Origin: CAYQAJ01 sp964415245
GTDB taxonomy: Bacteria; Planctomycetota; Planctomycetia; Pirellulales; Pirellulaceae
Direction: 5' to 3'
DNA length: 14,650 nt
NCBI GenBank assembly: GCA_964415245.1
Contig: CAYQAJ010000117.1
Coordinates: forward strand, 1-14,650
Of this stretch, positions 1 to 7,423 are shown one piece after another. Positions within the stretch are counted from its first letter, which is position 1. Each line of letters starts with the position of its first letter. A program made the translations under genes and the position numbers. The notes beneath the pieces were generated by a model. That model was not told the DNA's origin, did no database searches, and saw only the letters and a program-made list of their open reading frames with translations.

Positions 1-2175
1 GTTGAAGGTGCTCCCCAGGTCGAACTCGAAGATCTCATACTCGGGAGTCCACACGTAGCTGTACGGCGAGCGGGTCGAGGCGTTCTTCCAGATCCACTCG
101 TTGAAGTCGGCCGAGCAGATCGACAGGCAGTAGTCGGGCACGAGCGCGGGAATCCGCATGGCCGACTTGCCGCCGTACGACAGGCCGTAGAAGGCGATGC
201 GGTCGGGATCGACGTACGGCAGCGACTTGAGCCAATCGACGATCTGCTGATGCTGCGGCACGATGACCGAGAACAGCGACTTGCCCAGCGGATTGGCTTT
301 GCGCTGCAGCGTGCGAAAGCGGTCGTGAAAGATGTACAGGTTCTGCGGTGCGAACGTGATGAACCCGCGTTCGGCCAGTTTCGCCGCGAAGTCGTGGTAC
401 GCGCCGCTATCGCCTTGAATCACGTCCTGCGGCCGGCCTTCGAGCCCGTGCTGACACACCACGACCGGGCGCTTCTCGCCATCGACCATGCCCTTGGGCA
501 CGAGCAGGATGCCGTAGGCGATCACGTCGGGCCACACGTCGAGCACGACTTCGTAGCCGGTCCACTTGTCGGTTTCGTAGCTTTTGCGCGACCGCGGATT
601 GGGCGGAAGCAGCTCGTCGTCGAATCGGCCCACCACTTCGTCGTAGAAACGGGCGCGGTACTTGTCGACCACTGGCTGGTACGCGGCGAGGTCCTTGGTG
701 TTGGCCGCATCGTACAGCTCCTTCATGTACTCGGCCCGCACGTAAGGACTCTCGATAAGCAGGAGCTGGTTGTGCTGATCGATCTGGTCGACTTGCCGCT
801 TCTGCCGCTGGGCCTCTTCGACCATCGTGCCGACTTGCCGCGGAAGCTCCTCGGGAAAGATGACCAATTCCTTGGGGCCGCCCGCGTAGGCAATCGTGGG
901 CGAGAGAGAGTCGTGATAGAACGACGCCGGCCCGTCGCCGCGACGCCGCGTGAACTTGTTCTCGCGTGGCTCGAATGTCGCCTCGCGAACCAGCGCGGAG
1001 TACCGCTTCCATTCGGCCTCGGCTTCGTCGGGATCGGTTTCGAGCAAGAGAGCCGGAGCCCCCCCTTCGCCCGGCAGCGACACTTTGGGCCCGCCCCCCG
1101 CTTCGACAACCCACGAGCGGGGGAACACCATCGAGAGCAGCTCCGCGTCGCCGAACTGATCGAGCAGGCCGAACACGTTGCGGTCGATGGGCTGCTGCCA
1201 GATGGAATTGCGGTTGCTGAAGTAGCCGCTCACCAGCACCGAGTCGATGCGAGTGTCGAGGGCGGCGGCGTACAGGGCGATGCCACCCCCTTCGCCGTAG
1301 CCCATGACGGCGATGCGGGGGTCGGCGTTTTCGTTTCCGCCGGCCGCCGCGTCCTGCGCGAACCAGTCGACCAGAGCGAGCACCTTTTGCACTTCGTAGC
1401 CGACCAGGTGGCGGCCCAACTCGAAGCTCGATCGATAGAGGAACTCGCGGTCGGTCAGGTTGGCGCGATTGTTGCGCTTGCTCATTTGGCGGCTAACGAG
1501 AGAGGGAACCAGCACGCGGCAGCCGTTCAGGGCCGCCAGTCGGGCGAATTGCCGCTCGGGAGGGATGCCGTTCGTGAGGCCGGCGAGTTGCTCTGGCGTC
1601 TGGTCGGCGTCGGGTATGGCGATGACGTCGCACGTGGCCGCCTTTTTGTCGTCGGGCACGATCAGCAGCCCTTCGCCGTAGATGGTGGCGACGGTGCGGA
1701 GCGGATCGGGGTCTTCGAGCACGGGCCACCGCACGGCGTAAATGGAGTAACCGCTACCCTTGCCCACCAAACCGCTTTTCCCCGATGTAGTGATAAGCTC
1801 GGGCGAGCCGAACGCCACGCGGGCGTCGCGCACGCCGAGGATGTGCGCCAGGCGACTGCGATTCGGCGCGATCGACAAATTATACGCTTCGGCCGACGAC
1901 AGGTCGCGATTCCAGTGGCGGGCGCGGCGGTCGACCGACTCTTCAAGCTTGCGGAGCAGGAATTTGTCGACCCCGTCCACAAGCTGCGAGGCGATGTCCC
2001 CTTCCAGCGTAAGCGGATCGGTGCCGAACAGCGGGTGGACGGGGTCCGCGGCGCTCACGGGTGTCGCAGTGAGAATCGCGATCAAGATAGCGCCGAGGAT
2101 CGGACGCGAAACCGCAAGCGAAATGGCTCGCATAGTGGCACGAAAGTACGTGGAGAAGTCGAGAAAGCAGGTCAT
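1..2175 (-). CDS. Secreted two-domain alpha/beta-hydrolase (acetyl-xylan-esterase/dienelactone-hydrolase-like), C-terminus cut by window edge
   Basis: The frame is open from the start at 2175 to base 1, giving 725 codons, and it continues beyond the window. The N-terminus has a hydrophobic stretch ending TPVSA-AD (about residues 25-42), a signal peptide for export. Two alpha/beta-hydrolase units follow. The first, around residues 140-320, has the nucleophile-elbow context MGYGEGG, where residue 294 is Gly instead of Ser. The second, around 560-725, has an oxyanion-type strand VVVCQHGLEG and an intact elbow GLSYGG with Ser666. The second unit resembles the acetyl-xylan-esterase/Abhydrolase_7 group, so ester or peptide hydrolysis outside the cytoplasm is likely; the substrate is unknown. 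The Asp and His of the second triad would lie outside the window. The start at 2175 has AGGAG seven bases upstream. An in-frame ATG at 2133 gives a more typical signal-peptide length but has no ribosome site. Codon use is continuous throughout. Confidence 0.88.
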   Translation of the reverse strand, partial: MTCFLDFSTYFRATMRAISLAVSRPILGAILIAILTATPVSAADPVHPLFGTDPLTLEGDIASQLVDGVDKFLLRKLEESVDRRARHWNRDLSSAEAYNLSIAPNRSRLAHILGVRDARVAFGSPELITTSGKSGLVGKGSGYSIYAVRWPVLEDPDPLRTVATIYGEGLLIVPDDKKAATCDVIAIPDADQTPEQLAGLTNGIPPERQFARLAALNGCRVLVPSLVSRQMSKRNNRANLTDREFLYRSSFELGRHLVGYEVQKVLALVDWFAQDAAAGGNENADPRIAVMGYGEGGGIALYAAALDTRIDSVLVSGYFSNRNSIWQQPIDRNVFGLLDQFGDAELLSMVFPRSWVVEAGGGPKVSLPGEGGAPALLLETDPDEAEAEWKRYSALVREATFEPRENKFTRRRGDGPASFYHDSLSPTIAYAGGPKELVIFPEELPRQVGTMVEEAQRQKRQVDQIDQHNQLLLIESPYVRAEYMKELYDAANTKDLAAYQPVVDKYRARFYDEVVGRFDDELLPPNPRSRKSYETDKWTGYEVVLDVWPDVIAYGILLVPKGMVDGEKRPVVVCQHGLEGRPQDVIQGDSGAYHDFAAKLAERGFITFAPQNLYIFHDRFRTLQRKANPLGKSLFSVIVPQHQQIVDWLKSLPYVDPDRIAFYGLSYGGKSAMRIPALVPDYCLSICSADFNEWIWKNASTRSPYSYVWTPEYEIFEFDLGSTFN

Positions 2176-2182
2176 GGAGATT

Positions 2183-2187
2183 CTCCT
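2183..2187 (-). promoter_or_regulatory. Shine-Dalgarno AGGAG for the two-domain hydrolase
   Basis: On the minus strand AGGAG lies seven bases before the ATG at 2175. This favours that start over the in-frame ATG at 2133, which has no comparable site. Confidence 0.6.
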
Positions 2188-2331
2188 GGCATGCCGGCGA
2201 ATGGGGGCGGCAGCATCGGTACGCATGGGGCGATCGACATGGTTGCTACGATACCACGTGGCGAAGCCCCTTTCACCTGTACGGCTGCCAGGCGCTTATC
2301 CACTGGCCACCGGATACGAGCGGCGACGGTA

Positions 2332-2356
2332 GCAACACGGAAACGCAGCGTGTTGC
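2332..2356. repeat. 8-bp perfect inverted repeat in the divergent gap
   Basis: GCAACACG at 2332-2339 pairs with CGTGTTGC at 2349-2356 across a nine-base loop. It is about 157 bases upstream of the hydrolase start and about 316 bases upstream of the small gene. No T-tract follows on either strand, so a terminator is unlikely. It could be a repressor operator or chance. Confidence 0.3.
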
Positions 2357-2672
2357 CCGCACGCATCGCAGCGAGAAAAGAGGCGGTCTGGCAGCGGCAG
2401 AAGCAGCCAGCGGGGGTGATTTTTTCACGCCGCAGGCGCTCGCCGGCATGTGTCCTACACTTGGTTAGAGACCGGGCAGCCGGCGCTGGAATCGTCGTGA
2501 ATCGACGCCGGAGTGCCCCGGGCAAACGCCGCCGCACTCGCGGGTTCCTTTCCTCGCCGGTCGGTTGCCCACGCGGTGCCAGGCTCTTCGAAATGGCACG
2601 CACAGATCGCGGTTTTTCCAGTGTTCCCGATTCGGGCCCTTGCCCCGAACTTGACCGATAAGAAAGTCAACC

Positions 2673-3008
2673 ATGAAGTGCACGCAGCTTGCCGCTCGTA
2701 TTGAGAAACTTCAGCCGACCGCCGACCCGCGCGACATCGCCCGGTTGTGCCTGTTGCTGAGCAATTCCAAGGACAACGTCGACCAACTGCGCGACGAAAG
2801 TGCGCTGTGTGACGCATGGAAGGAAGCCACGTTGCGCCTTCAATTGGCAGCCGATCAACACGCCGCCATGACCGAGGAGCTGGAGAGCCTGGCCCGATCG
2901 GATCCGCGCAAGTTTTCGCCCGATCAGATTTGGGTGCTGATTCGAGCCATCAAAGTGCAGAGCCAGATTCTGCAGATGTACGTGGGAGAGCCGGCGCTGG
3001 ACGTATAG
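2673..3008 (+). CDS. Small conserved-looking helical protein, function unknown
   Basis: This is a 111-residue protein I do not recognise. It is cytoplasmic by appearance, with no signal peptide or membrane segment. It is predicted to be mostly helical, with heptad-like hydrophobic spacing around residues 40-75 and a second amphipathic helix around 84-103. Two Cys residues (3 and 46) do not form a metal motif. A purine-rich AAGAAAG lies about six bases before the ATG and could serve as ribosome site. The start is at the edge of the preceding gap, and the gene is convergent with mgtE. A minus-strand frame overlaps its 5' half, but the plus frame has the better start and balanced composition. 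It is probably a lineage-restricted protein. Confidence 0.6.
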   Translation: MKCTQLAARIEKLQPTADPRDIARLCLLLSNSKDNVDQLRDESALCDAWKEATLRLQLAADQHAAMTEELESLARSDPRKFSPDQIWVLIRAIKVQSQILQMYVGEPALDV

Positions 3009-3060
3009 CGGGCGCCACCCAACGATCGTTTAGCGTTCACAACGCCGCCGCACTCCGTCC

Positions 3061-3116
3061 TCTCCATTCTCCATTCTGCATTCTGCATTCTGCACTCTGC
3101 ACTCTGCACTCTGCAC
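3061..3116. repeat. Eight tandem heptamers (TCTSCAY)
   Basis: Eight uninterrupted 7-bp units fill most of the gap between the convergent small gene and mgtE. In order they are TCTCCAT twice, TCTGCAT twice and TCTGCAC four times. The last unit ends eleven bases before the mgtE stop codon. The blockwise change along the array suggests successive point changes followed by unit duplication. It resembles heptanucleotide short tandem repeats described in cyanobacteria, though the unit differs. Confidence 0.9.
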
Positions 3117-3127
3117 TCGCCCGTCGC

Positions 3128-4513
3128 TCATCCCGGCGCCGTCCACGACAGAATCAGCGACGCCACGTTCATGTAAATGATGATGGCCAGGATGTCGCTG
3201 ATGCCCGCCACAAAGGGATTGCTCATTAGCGCGGGATCGACGCCCAGCCGCTTGAACAGCAGCGGCAGAAGCGACCCGGAAACGGCGCCGCAGGTCACCA
3301 CCAACACGAGTGTCAGGGGAACGACCAGCACGGCGAAAGGCTGAAGCTGCACTTGCTCGTCTCCCGCGGTGATCAGCCAAGTCACGAGTAGGCCGAACAC
3401 CGAAAGCAGCCCTCCCAGCATCAGCCCGACGCGCACCTCGCGCCACAAAACGAGGAGCCAGTCGCGCAGCCGGACCTCGCCCACCGCCATCGACGTAATA
3501 ATGAGCGTGGCCGACTGGTTGCCCGAGTTGCCCCCGCTCGACATGACCAGCGGAATAAAGAGCACGAGCCAGGGCCACTGCTGGAGCCGTCCCTCGTACA
3601 GCCGCAGGGCCGATGCGGTAAACAGGGCGGTGAAAAACAGGATGGTGAGCCACATGCCCCGTTTCCAGCTCAGCGTGAACAGGCCGGTCTTGAGGTAGCC
3701 CTTTTCCAGCGGAGCGACACCGGCGATGCGCTGGGCGTCCTCGGTGGCCTCGGCGCGAAGCACGTCGATCACGTCGTCGTGCGTCACGATGCCCAGCAGA
3801 CGACGCTCGTCGTCGACGACCGGAATGGCTAACAGGTCGTAACGGGCAACCTTGCGGGCGACCTCTTCCTGGTCTTCCGTGGCGACCGCCGATACGAGCT
3901 CCGATTCCATCAGGTCGGCCAGGCGCGTGTCAGGGCGGCGCATGGCCGAGATAAGCTGGCGAGCCGATACCAAGCCGCGCAGGTGCTGCGCGTCGTCGAC
4001 GACGTAGATGTAGTAGATCGTCTCGAGGTGCTCAGCCTGGCGGCGGAGCTCGTCGAGGGCCTGCGGCACGGTGAGCGATTCAGTGAGCCGGGCCACGTCG
4101 GTCGTCATGATGGCGCCGGCCGTCCCCTCGGGATAAGCGCTGAGCCGAAGGATGTCGCGCCGCTCGTCGGGCGGCACGCGGGTAAGCAGGTCGTCGACCA
4201 CCTCGCTGGGTACGCCGCCGAGGACGTCGACGCGGTCGTCGGGGGCCAGGGCCGCGATCAGGGCCGCGATTTCGTCGCGGTCCTGCTTCTCCATGATCTC
4301 TACTTGTTTGGAGCGCTCCAGGTAATGAAAAATCTCGGCCCGCACCAGGATTTCGGCCTCGTGCAGCACGCGCCACGATTCTTCGGCGGTTAGCCCCTCC
4401 ATGAACTCGGCCGTGCGCGCCGGATGCAGCGCCGCGCAGAATTCGCGCAGCTCGGCCGTGTTGTTCTCGGCGAGGTATTCGCGCAGCTCGGGCAGGTAGA
4501 GGGTGTTGATCAT
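3128..4513 (-). CDS. mgtE: Magnesium transporter MgtE
   Basis: A 461-residue inner-membrane Mg2+ channel of the MgtE/SLC41 family, close to the usual length of about 450. In order it has a cytosolic N domain of helical repeats (about 1-130, ending in the conserved SAYPEGTAGAIMTTD), a CBS pair (about 137-255) that in this family senses cytosolic Mg2+ and gates the pore, the plug-helix region, and five membrane helices (about 283-458). The pore signature GGNSGNQ is at 327-333. The DPALMSNPFV stretch at 426-435 and Asp440 correspond to the conserved C-terminal pore region, where an Asp binds the ion in Thermus MgtE. The ATG at 4513 lacks an obvious Shine-Dalgarno, but it gives the normal family N-terminus and lies about 40 bases after a promoter. 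The sequence appears intact. Confidence 0.96.
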   Translation of the reverse strand: MINTLYLPELREYLAENNTAELREFCAALHPARTAEFMEGLTAEESWRVLHEAEILVRAEIFHYLERSKQVEIMEKQDRDEIAALIAALAPDDRVDVLGGVPSEVVDDLLTRVPPDERRDILRLSAYPEGTAGAIMTTDVARLTESLTVPQALDELRRQAEHLETIYYIYVVDDAQHLRGLVSARQLISAMRRPDTRLADLMESELVSAVATEDQEEVARKVARYDLLAIPVVDDERRLLGIVTHDDVIDVLRAEATEDAQRIAGVAPLEKGYLKTGLFTLSWKRGMWLTILFFTALFTASALRLYEGRLQQWPWLVLFIPLVMSSGGNSGNQSATLIITSMAVGEVRLRDWLLVLWREVRVGLMLGGLLSVFGLLVTWLITAGDEQVQLQPFAVLVVPLTLVLVVTCGAVSGSLLPLLFKRLGVDPALMSNPFVAGISDILAIIIYMNVASLILSWTAPG

Positions 4514-4561
4514 GGCGATGGGTCGTGGGGCCGAACGAGCCGCGGAGTGAATCCAGGCATG

Positions 4562-4590
4562 AGTATTGGCAGCGCCAGCCCATGTGTCAA
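4562..4590 (-). promoter_or_regulatory. Sigma70-type promoter of mgtE
   Basis: On the minus strand TTGACA (4590-4585, perfect consensus) is followed by a 17-base spacer and AATACT (4567-4562, four of six). Transcription would start near 4555, about 40 bases before the mgtE ATG. mgtE therefore need not depend on readthrough from the CbiA-like gene 189 bases upstream. No riboswitch-like structure is evident in the short leader. Confidence 0.6.
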
Positions 4591-4702
4591 CGACGTGCGT
4601 GGCGCCGCGCTCGTGGCGGCGGACGCGGCGAGTGCTATCAACACGCTATCCGAGCTGCGACTTGCTGCCACGCGCAATCGGCCGTCACGCGTAGCGATGA
4701 TC

Positions 4703-6151
4703 TCACCGCGCGCCCGACAATTGTGCCGACTGCTGCGGCTCCAAGAATCCGCGCAAGAGTGCCGGTTGGGCCGCGACGTTCAAATGAATCCGGCTGCCGA
4801 TCACCGAGCGCCTGCCGACCAGGTCGGCACGGTGCTGCGGCTCGACGACGTACTGGGTCAACGACGCGGCGGGTTGAATACACCAGTTGGAGTTAAGATA
4901 GCCGCGCAGCCGGGACGAAGCGGCTCCCAACCACGTGTTCCGCGCGAGCGTAACTTCCACCGGACGCGGTGGACACGGTGCCGGATTGAGCGATGACACC
5001 AGCGGCAGCACACCAGCCATGGGATATCGCCGGCCATGGGGGAGCTCCATGTCGCACCCCAGGTAGGCCAGTCCGCTCCCTTCGGCGTAGACGCGCCGTC
5101 CCGAGCGGATGTGGTTACGCAACGCTTGCTTGATGCAGTGATTGGCGGCCAACTCCTCGGCGTAATGCTCGACGTGCCCGCAGCCCAAGTAGACGATGTG
5201 CGTGTCGGGCGGAAGGCACTCGCCGTGCAGGGGCGAGAAGTCGCAGATGCGCGCTCCATGCGACTCCAGCGCGTCGAGCGAGTCGGGGAAGTAGCAGTGG
5301 AAGGCGTCGTCGTACGCGACCGCCACATTCAGCCCGCCCGCCGGACGCTCGTGAGCCAAACATGGCCGCGGCGCATCGAGCGGCGTGCGCTCACCGGCAA
5401 TGCGAAGCAAATGCTCGATCCGCAGCCGCGGCGCGAGATGGCGCGCCAACGTCTGGCAAAGCTCTTTTGGCGGACGCATACCCGCGGCCAACCGGCCGAT
5501 GGCCGCGCGGGACTCCGGCATGCACTCCATCACGCCGAGAACCGGGGCACCCCACAGCGCCTCAATGGTCGTGCGCAGATTGGCCGCCTGCTCCTGGCTA
5601 GAGACACAGTCCAACAGCACGCCGTCGGGCCGAACCGACGGCCGGGGCGCCACACACGGCTGCCAGCGCGAGGCATCGACGACCACCAACCGAGCCAGGT
5701 CGAGCCATTGGCAAAGCGTGTCGAGGCTGCCGCCGATCGGTGCGCCCGGCTCACACGCCGAGTCGTACTGCCCTTCGACAACGACCAGATCGCTCGCGCG
5801 GGCCCCATTACAGAAGACCCGCAGGCACGTGTCCCGCGTCATGAGCCAGCTATCGAGGTGGCGATGACTCTGGCCGGTGATCGAAAGCGCGCCGTCGCGA
5901 GCGACGAAGCGCGACTGGGAAAGAAACGCCTGGATCTTCAGGTCGGACCGCTCGAGCAACGCCATCAGCGCCCAGAGCATGGGTTGATGGTCGGCGCCGC
6001 ACTGGACGGTCCCTACCGCCAGACGAGGCGAATGCAGCATGATAGCTGGCCCGTTTTGCGAAAAAAACACGCGCATCGCCGCCGCCACGCCGCGGCGCAC
6101 TCGTGCCTCTCTGCTGCCGCGGTAACGAGCCCCCGCACGTCGGCTGGTCAC
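4703..6151 (-). CDS. CbiA/CobB-like protein lacking P-loop and glutaminase Cys (probable pseudoenzyme)
   Basis: 482 residues with the layout of cobyrinic acid a,c-diamide synthase. There is an N-terminal ATPase-like domain (about 41-255) and a C-terminal class-I glutamine-amidotransferase-like domain (about 274-470). Matches include RLAVGT near 43, QSHRHLDSWL near 94, VVEGQYDS near 124, VVVDASR near 156, APVLGVMEC near 202, NVAVAYDDAFHCYFPDSLDALESHGA from 275 (in part), DFSPLHGE near 304, YLGCG near 321, PMAGVLPL near 377 and SRIHLN near the end. The family P-loop GT-S-G-GKT reads GTVQCGADH at 47-55, without Lys-Thr. The amidotransferase Cys of AECGG is Gly358 (AEGSG). Normal ATP-dependent amidation therefore looks impossible. 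GTG at 6151 is preceded by GAGGGGGG at seven bases and a promoter, giving an extra basic N-terminus; ATG 6040 is the alternative. No cobalamin genes are nearby. Confidence 0.82.
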   Translation of the reverse strand: MTSRRAGARYRGSREARVRRGVAAAMRVFFSQNGPAIMLHSPRLAVGTVQCGADHQPMLWALMALLERSDLKIQAFLSQSRFVARDGALSITGQSHRHLDSWLMTRDTCLRVFCNGARASDLVVVEGQYDSACEPGAPIGGSLDTLCQWLDLARLVVVDASRWQPCVAPRPSVRPDGVLLDCVSSQEQAANLRTTIEALWGAPVLGVMECMPESRAAIGRLAAGMRPPKELCQTLARHLAPRLRIEHLLRIAGERTPLDAPRPCLAHERPAGGLNVAVAYDDAFHCYFPDSLDALESHGARICDFSPLHGECLPPDTHIVYLGCGHVEHYAEELAANHCIKQALRNHIRSGRRVYAEGSGLAYLGCDMELPHGRRYPMAGVLPLVSSLNPAPCPPRPVEVTLARNTWLGAASSRLRGYLNSNWCIQPAASLTQYVVEPQHRADLVGRRSVIGSRIHLNVAAQPALLRGFLEPQQSAQLSGAR

Positions 6152-6158
6152 CGACGTA

Positions 6159-6166
6159 CCCCCCTC
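6159..6166 (-). promoter_or_regulatory. Shine-Dalgarno GAGGGGGG for the CbiA-like gene
   Basis: On the minus strand it lies seven bases before GTG 6151. The internal ATGs at 6076 and 6040 have no comparable site, so it supports the long N-terminus. Confidence 0.5.
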
Positions 6167-6177
6167 GGCTCCGTTGC

Positions 6178-6206
6178 ATTGTTAGACGGCACACAAAGGG
6201 AGTCAA
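6178..6206 (-). promoter_or_regulatory. Candidate promoter of the CbiA-like gene
   Basis: On the minus strand TTGACT (6206-6201), a 17-base spacer and AACAAT (6183-6178) match the consensus at five and four positions. Transcription would begin near 6171, about 20 bases before GTG 6151, which agrees with the ribosome site found there. Confidence 0.5.
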
Positions 6207-6365
6207 GGGGCGCACCGCCCACGAGCGGTCCCGGGACACGGCCGGCAATCGGCTCGGCGTGACGGCGTGTGTTTGGCTACGTGCTCTCGATGTTCCTCGG
6301 CTGGCTTCGACACCTTCTCCTTGACGGTCCCACCGGCCCCGAGCGCCAAACTGCCCTGCATCGCA

Positions 6366-6395
6366 TTGACAGCGCCGCGGCGGCCGTGATACGGT
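6366..6395 (+). promoter_or_regulatory. Possible promoter of rnc
   Basis: A perfect TTGACA at 6366-6371 is followed, after 18 bases, by TACGGT (6390-6395), which keeps only the first, second and last -10 positions. GATACG at a 16-base spacing is an alternative. The -35 is convincing, the -10 weak. A start near 6402 would leave a leader of about 108 bases. Confidence 0.35.
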
Positions 6396-6433
6396 GTTCG
6401 TTGGCGTGGTTCCGATAGGTCGCACGCCCAAGA

Positions 6434-6480
6434 CGCCTCCGGCGCCACGATGGTCCGTGCGCCAGAAGCGCCTTCGGCGC
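6434..6480 (+). other. Pair of small triloop hairpins in the presumed rnc leader
   Basis: CGCC-TCC-GGCG (6434-6444) and GCGCC-TTC-GGCGC (6468-6480) are two copies of the same motif CGCCTYCGGCGC about 34 bases apart. Between them GGCG/CAC can also pair with GTG/CGCC with one bulge, giving a competing longer stem. None is followed by a T-tract. Confidence 0.4.
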
Positions 6481-6509
6481 GGCTGTCGCCATGCCCGGTT
6501 TAGAGTTGT

Positions 6510-7355
6510 GTGGATGGTGCGGATCGCACTGCCATGCAACCCCCGCTGATCCCGATGTCGGCCAATTCAGCGGCACGGGCGTTCTTCTCTCCGCGGAGCC
6601 GGTTCCCGGCCGCCGGCATGACGTTTTTCTCCAGCTTCCATCCCACACCCGAGCTACTCGCCATGTTGAGCGAGTGCGAGAGCCGCATCGGGGTCACGTT
6701 CCGCGACAAGTCGCTGTTGTATGCGGCGCTGGTGCACGCATCGAGTGCCGATCACCGCCTGGCATCGAACGAGCGATTGGAGTTCCTGGGCGACGCCATT
6801 CTGGGCGCGGTCGTTTGCGAGCTGTTGTTCTCGCGCTACCCCGAGTATTTGGAGGGTGAGCTGACCCAGATCAAGTCGAGCGTGGTAAGCCGGCAAACGT
6901 GCGCCAAGGCGGGCGATGCGCTGGGGCTGGAGGAGTTTCTCATTCTTGGCAAGGGCATGTCGTCGCACGCGACTGTGCCTACCTCGCTGGTGGCGGGCGC
7001 TTACGAGTCGCTGGTGGCGGCCATCCACCTCGACGCCGGTGCCGAGGCAGCCAAGGATTTTATTGAGCGGTCGATGGGGCCGGAGATCGAGCTGGTGGCG
7101 GCCGGCGAAAGCGAGCGCAACTACAAGTCGACGTTGCAGCAGGTGGCCCAGCGCGATTTCGGCGCCACGCCGGCGTACCACCTGCTCGACGAAAAGGGCC
7201 CCGACCACAGCAAGTGCTTCAAAGTCGCGGCCCAGATCAGCGACCTGAGATACCCGCCCGCCTGGGGCAGGAATAAGAAGGAAGCCGAGCAGCACGCCGC
7301 CTGCAACGCCCTGTGCCAGCTTCGAGGCGAAGCGCCGCACTTTGCCGCCGACTAG
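6510..7355 (+). CDS. rnc: Ribonuclease III with an altered metal-site residue
   Basis: A 281-residue double-strand-specific endoribonuclease for rRNA and mRNA processing. The RNase III domain (about 52-190) carries the signature ERLEFLGD at 88-95, with Glu91 and Asp95 equivalent to E. coli Glu41 and Asp45. In the second metal motif, E. coli ILADTVEAL reads LVAGAYESL, so the Asp114 equivalent is Gly163 while the essential Glu117 equivalent (Glu166) is kept. The double-stranded-RNA-binding domain (about 203-272) is complete: NYKSTLQ, GPDHSKCF and GRNKKEAEQHAA. The called GTG start has no good ribosome site. ATG 6534 or ATG 6618 are alternatives, and the first 50 residues are not part of the conserved domain. 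It ends 68 bases before the convergent GNAT gene. Confidence 0.95.
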   Translation: MDGADRTAMQPPLIPMSANSAARAFFSPRSRFPAAGMTFFSSFHPTPELLAMLSECESRIGVTFRDKSLLYAALVHASSADHRLASNERLEFLGDAILGAVVCELLFSRYPEYLEGELTQIKSSVVSRQTCAKAGDALGLEEFLILGKGMSSHATVPTSLVAGAYESLVAAIHLDAGAEAAKDFIERSMGPEIELVAAGESERNYKSTLQQVAQRDFGATPAYHLLDEKGPDHSKCFKVAAQISDLRYPPAWGRNKKEAEQHAACNALCQLRGEAPHFAAD

Positions 7356-7423
7356 GGAGATGGAGCGCACGACCGAGCGCACGCATAGCCAGCAACTTCT
7401 GTCGCCGAGTATTCCCGCGCTCA

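Larger units (their letters stand above)
2176..2672. other. 497-base gap between divergent genes, no supported gene
   Basis: The gap separates the hydrolase (minus) from the small protein at 2673 (plus). Open frames here have no ribosome sites, no recognisable family and low-quality composition, so none is called. The gap holds the AGGAG site of the hydrolase and one perfect 8-bp inverted repeat at 2332-2356. Promoters for both genes should lie here, but I see no convincing -35/-10 pair. Confidence 0.5.
6152..6509. other. 358-base divergent gap between the CbiA-like gene and rnc
   Basis: No gene is supported here; short frames on both strands are low-complexity Arg/Ala-rich translations without ribosome sites. 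The gap contains the minus-strand promoter at 6178-6206, a possible plus-strand promoter at 6366-6395 and two small hairpins (6434-6444 and 6468-6480) that would lie in the rnc leader. Confidence 0.5.

Noticed and set aside
2172..2603. Minus frame of 143 codons in the gap upstream of the hydrolase
   Set aside because: No ribosome site, Arg/Pro-rich translation, and it runs through the presumed regulatory region of the hydrolase.
250..2661. 803-codon open frame on the plus strand
   Set aside because: It is antisense to the signal-peptide-bearing hydrolase, whose minus frame shows hydrolase motifs over its whole length. The plus translation is low-complexity and has no family features.
5036..6262. 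408-codon plus frame opposite the CbiA-like gene
   Set aside because: The minus frame carries the conserved CbiA segments and has a promoter and ribosome site; the plus frame has neither.
7367..7387. Nine-base direct repeat GAGCGCACG after rnc
   Set aside because: Only two copies and no associated structure or mobile gene; not enough to call a target-site duplication.
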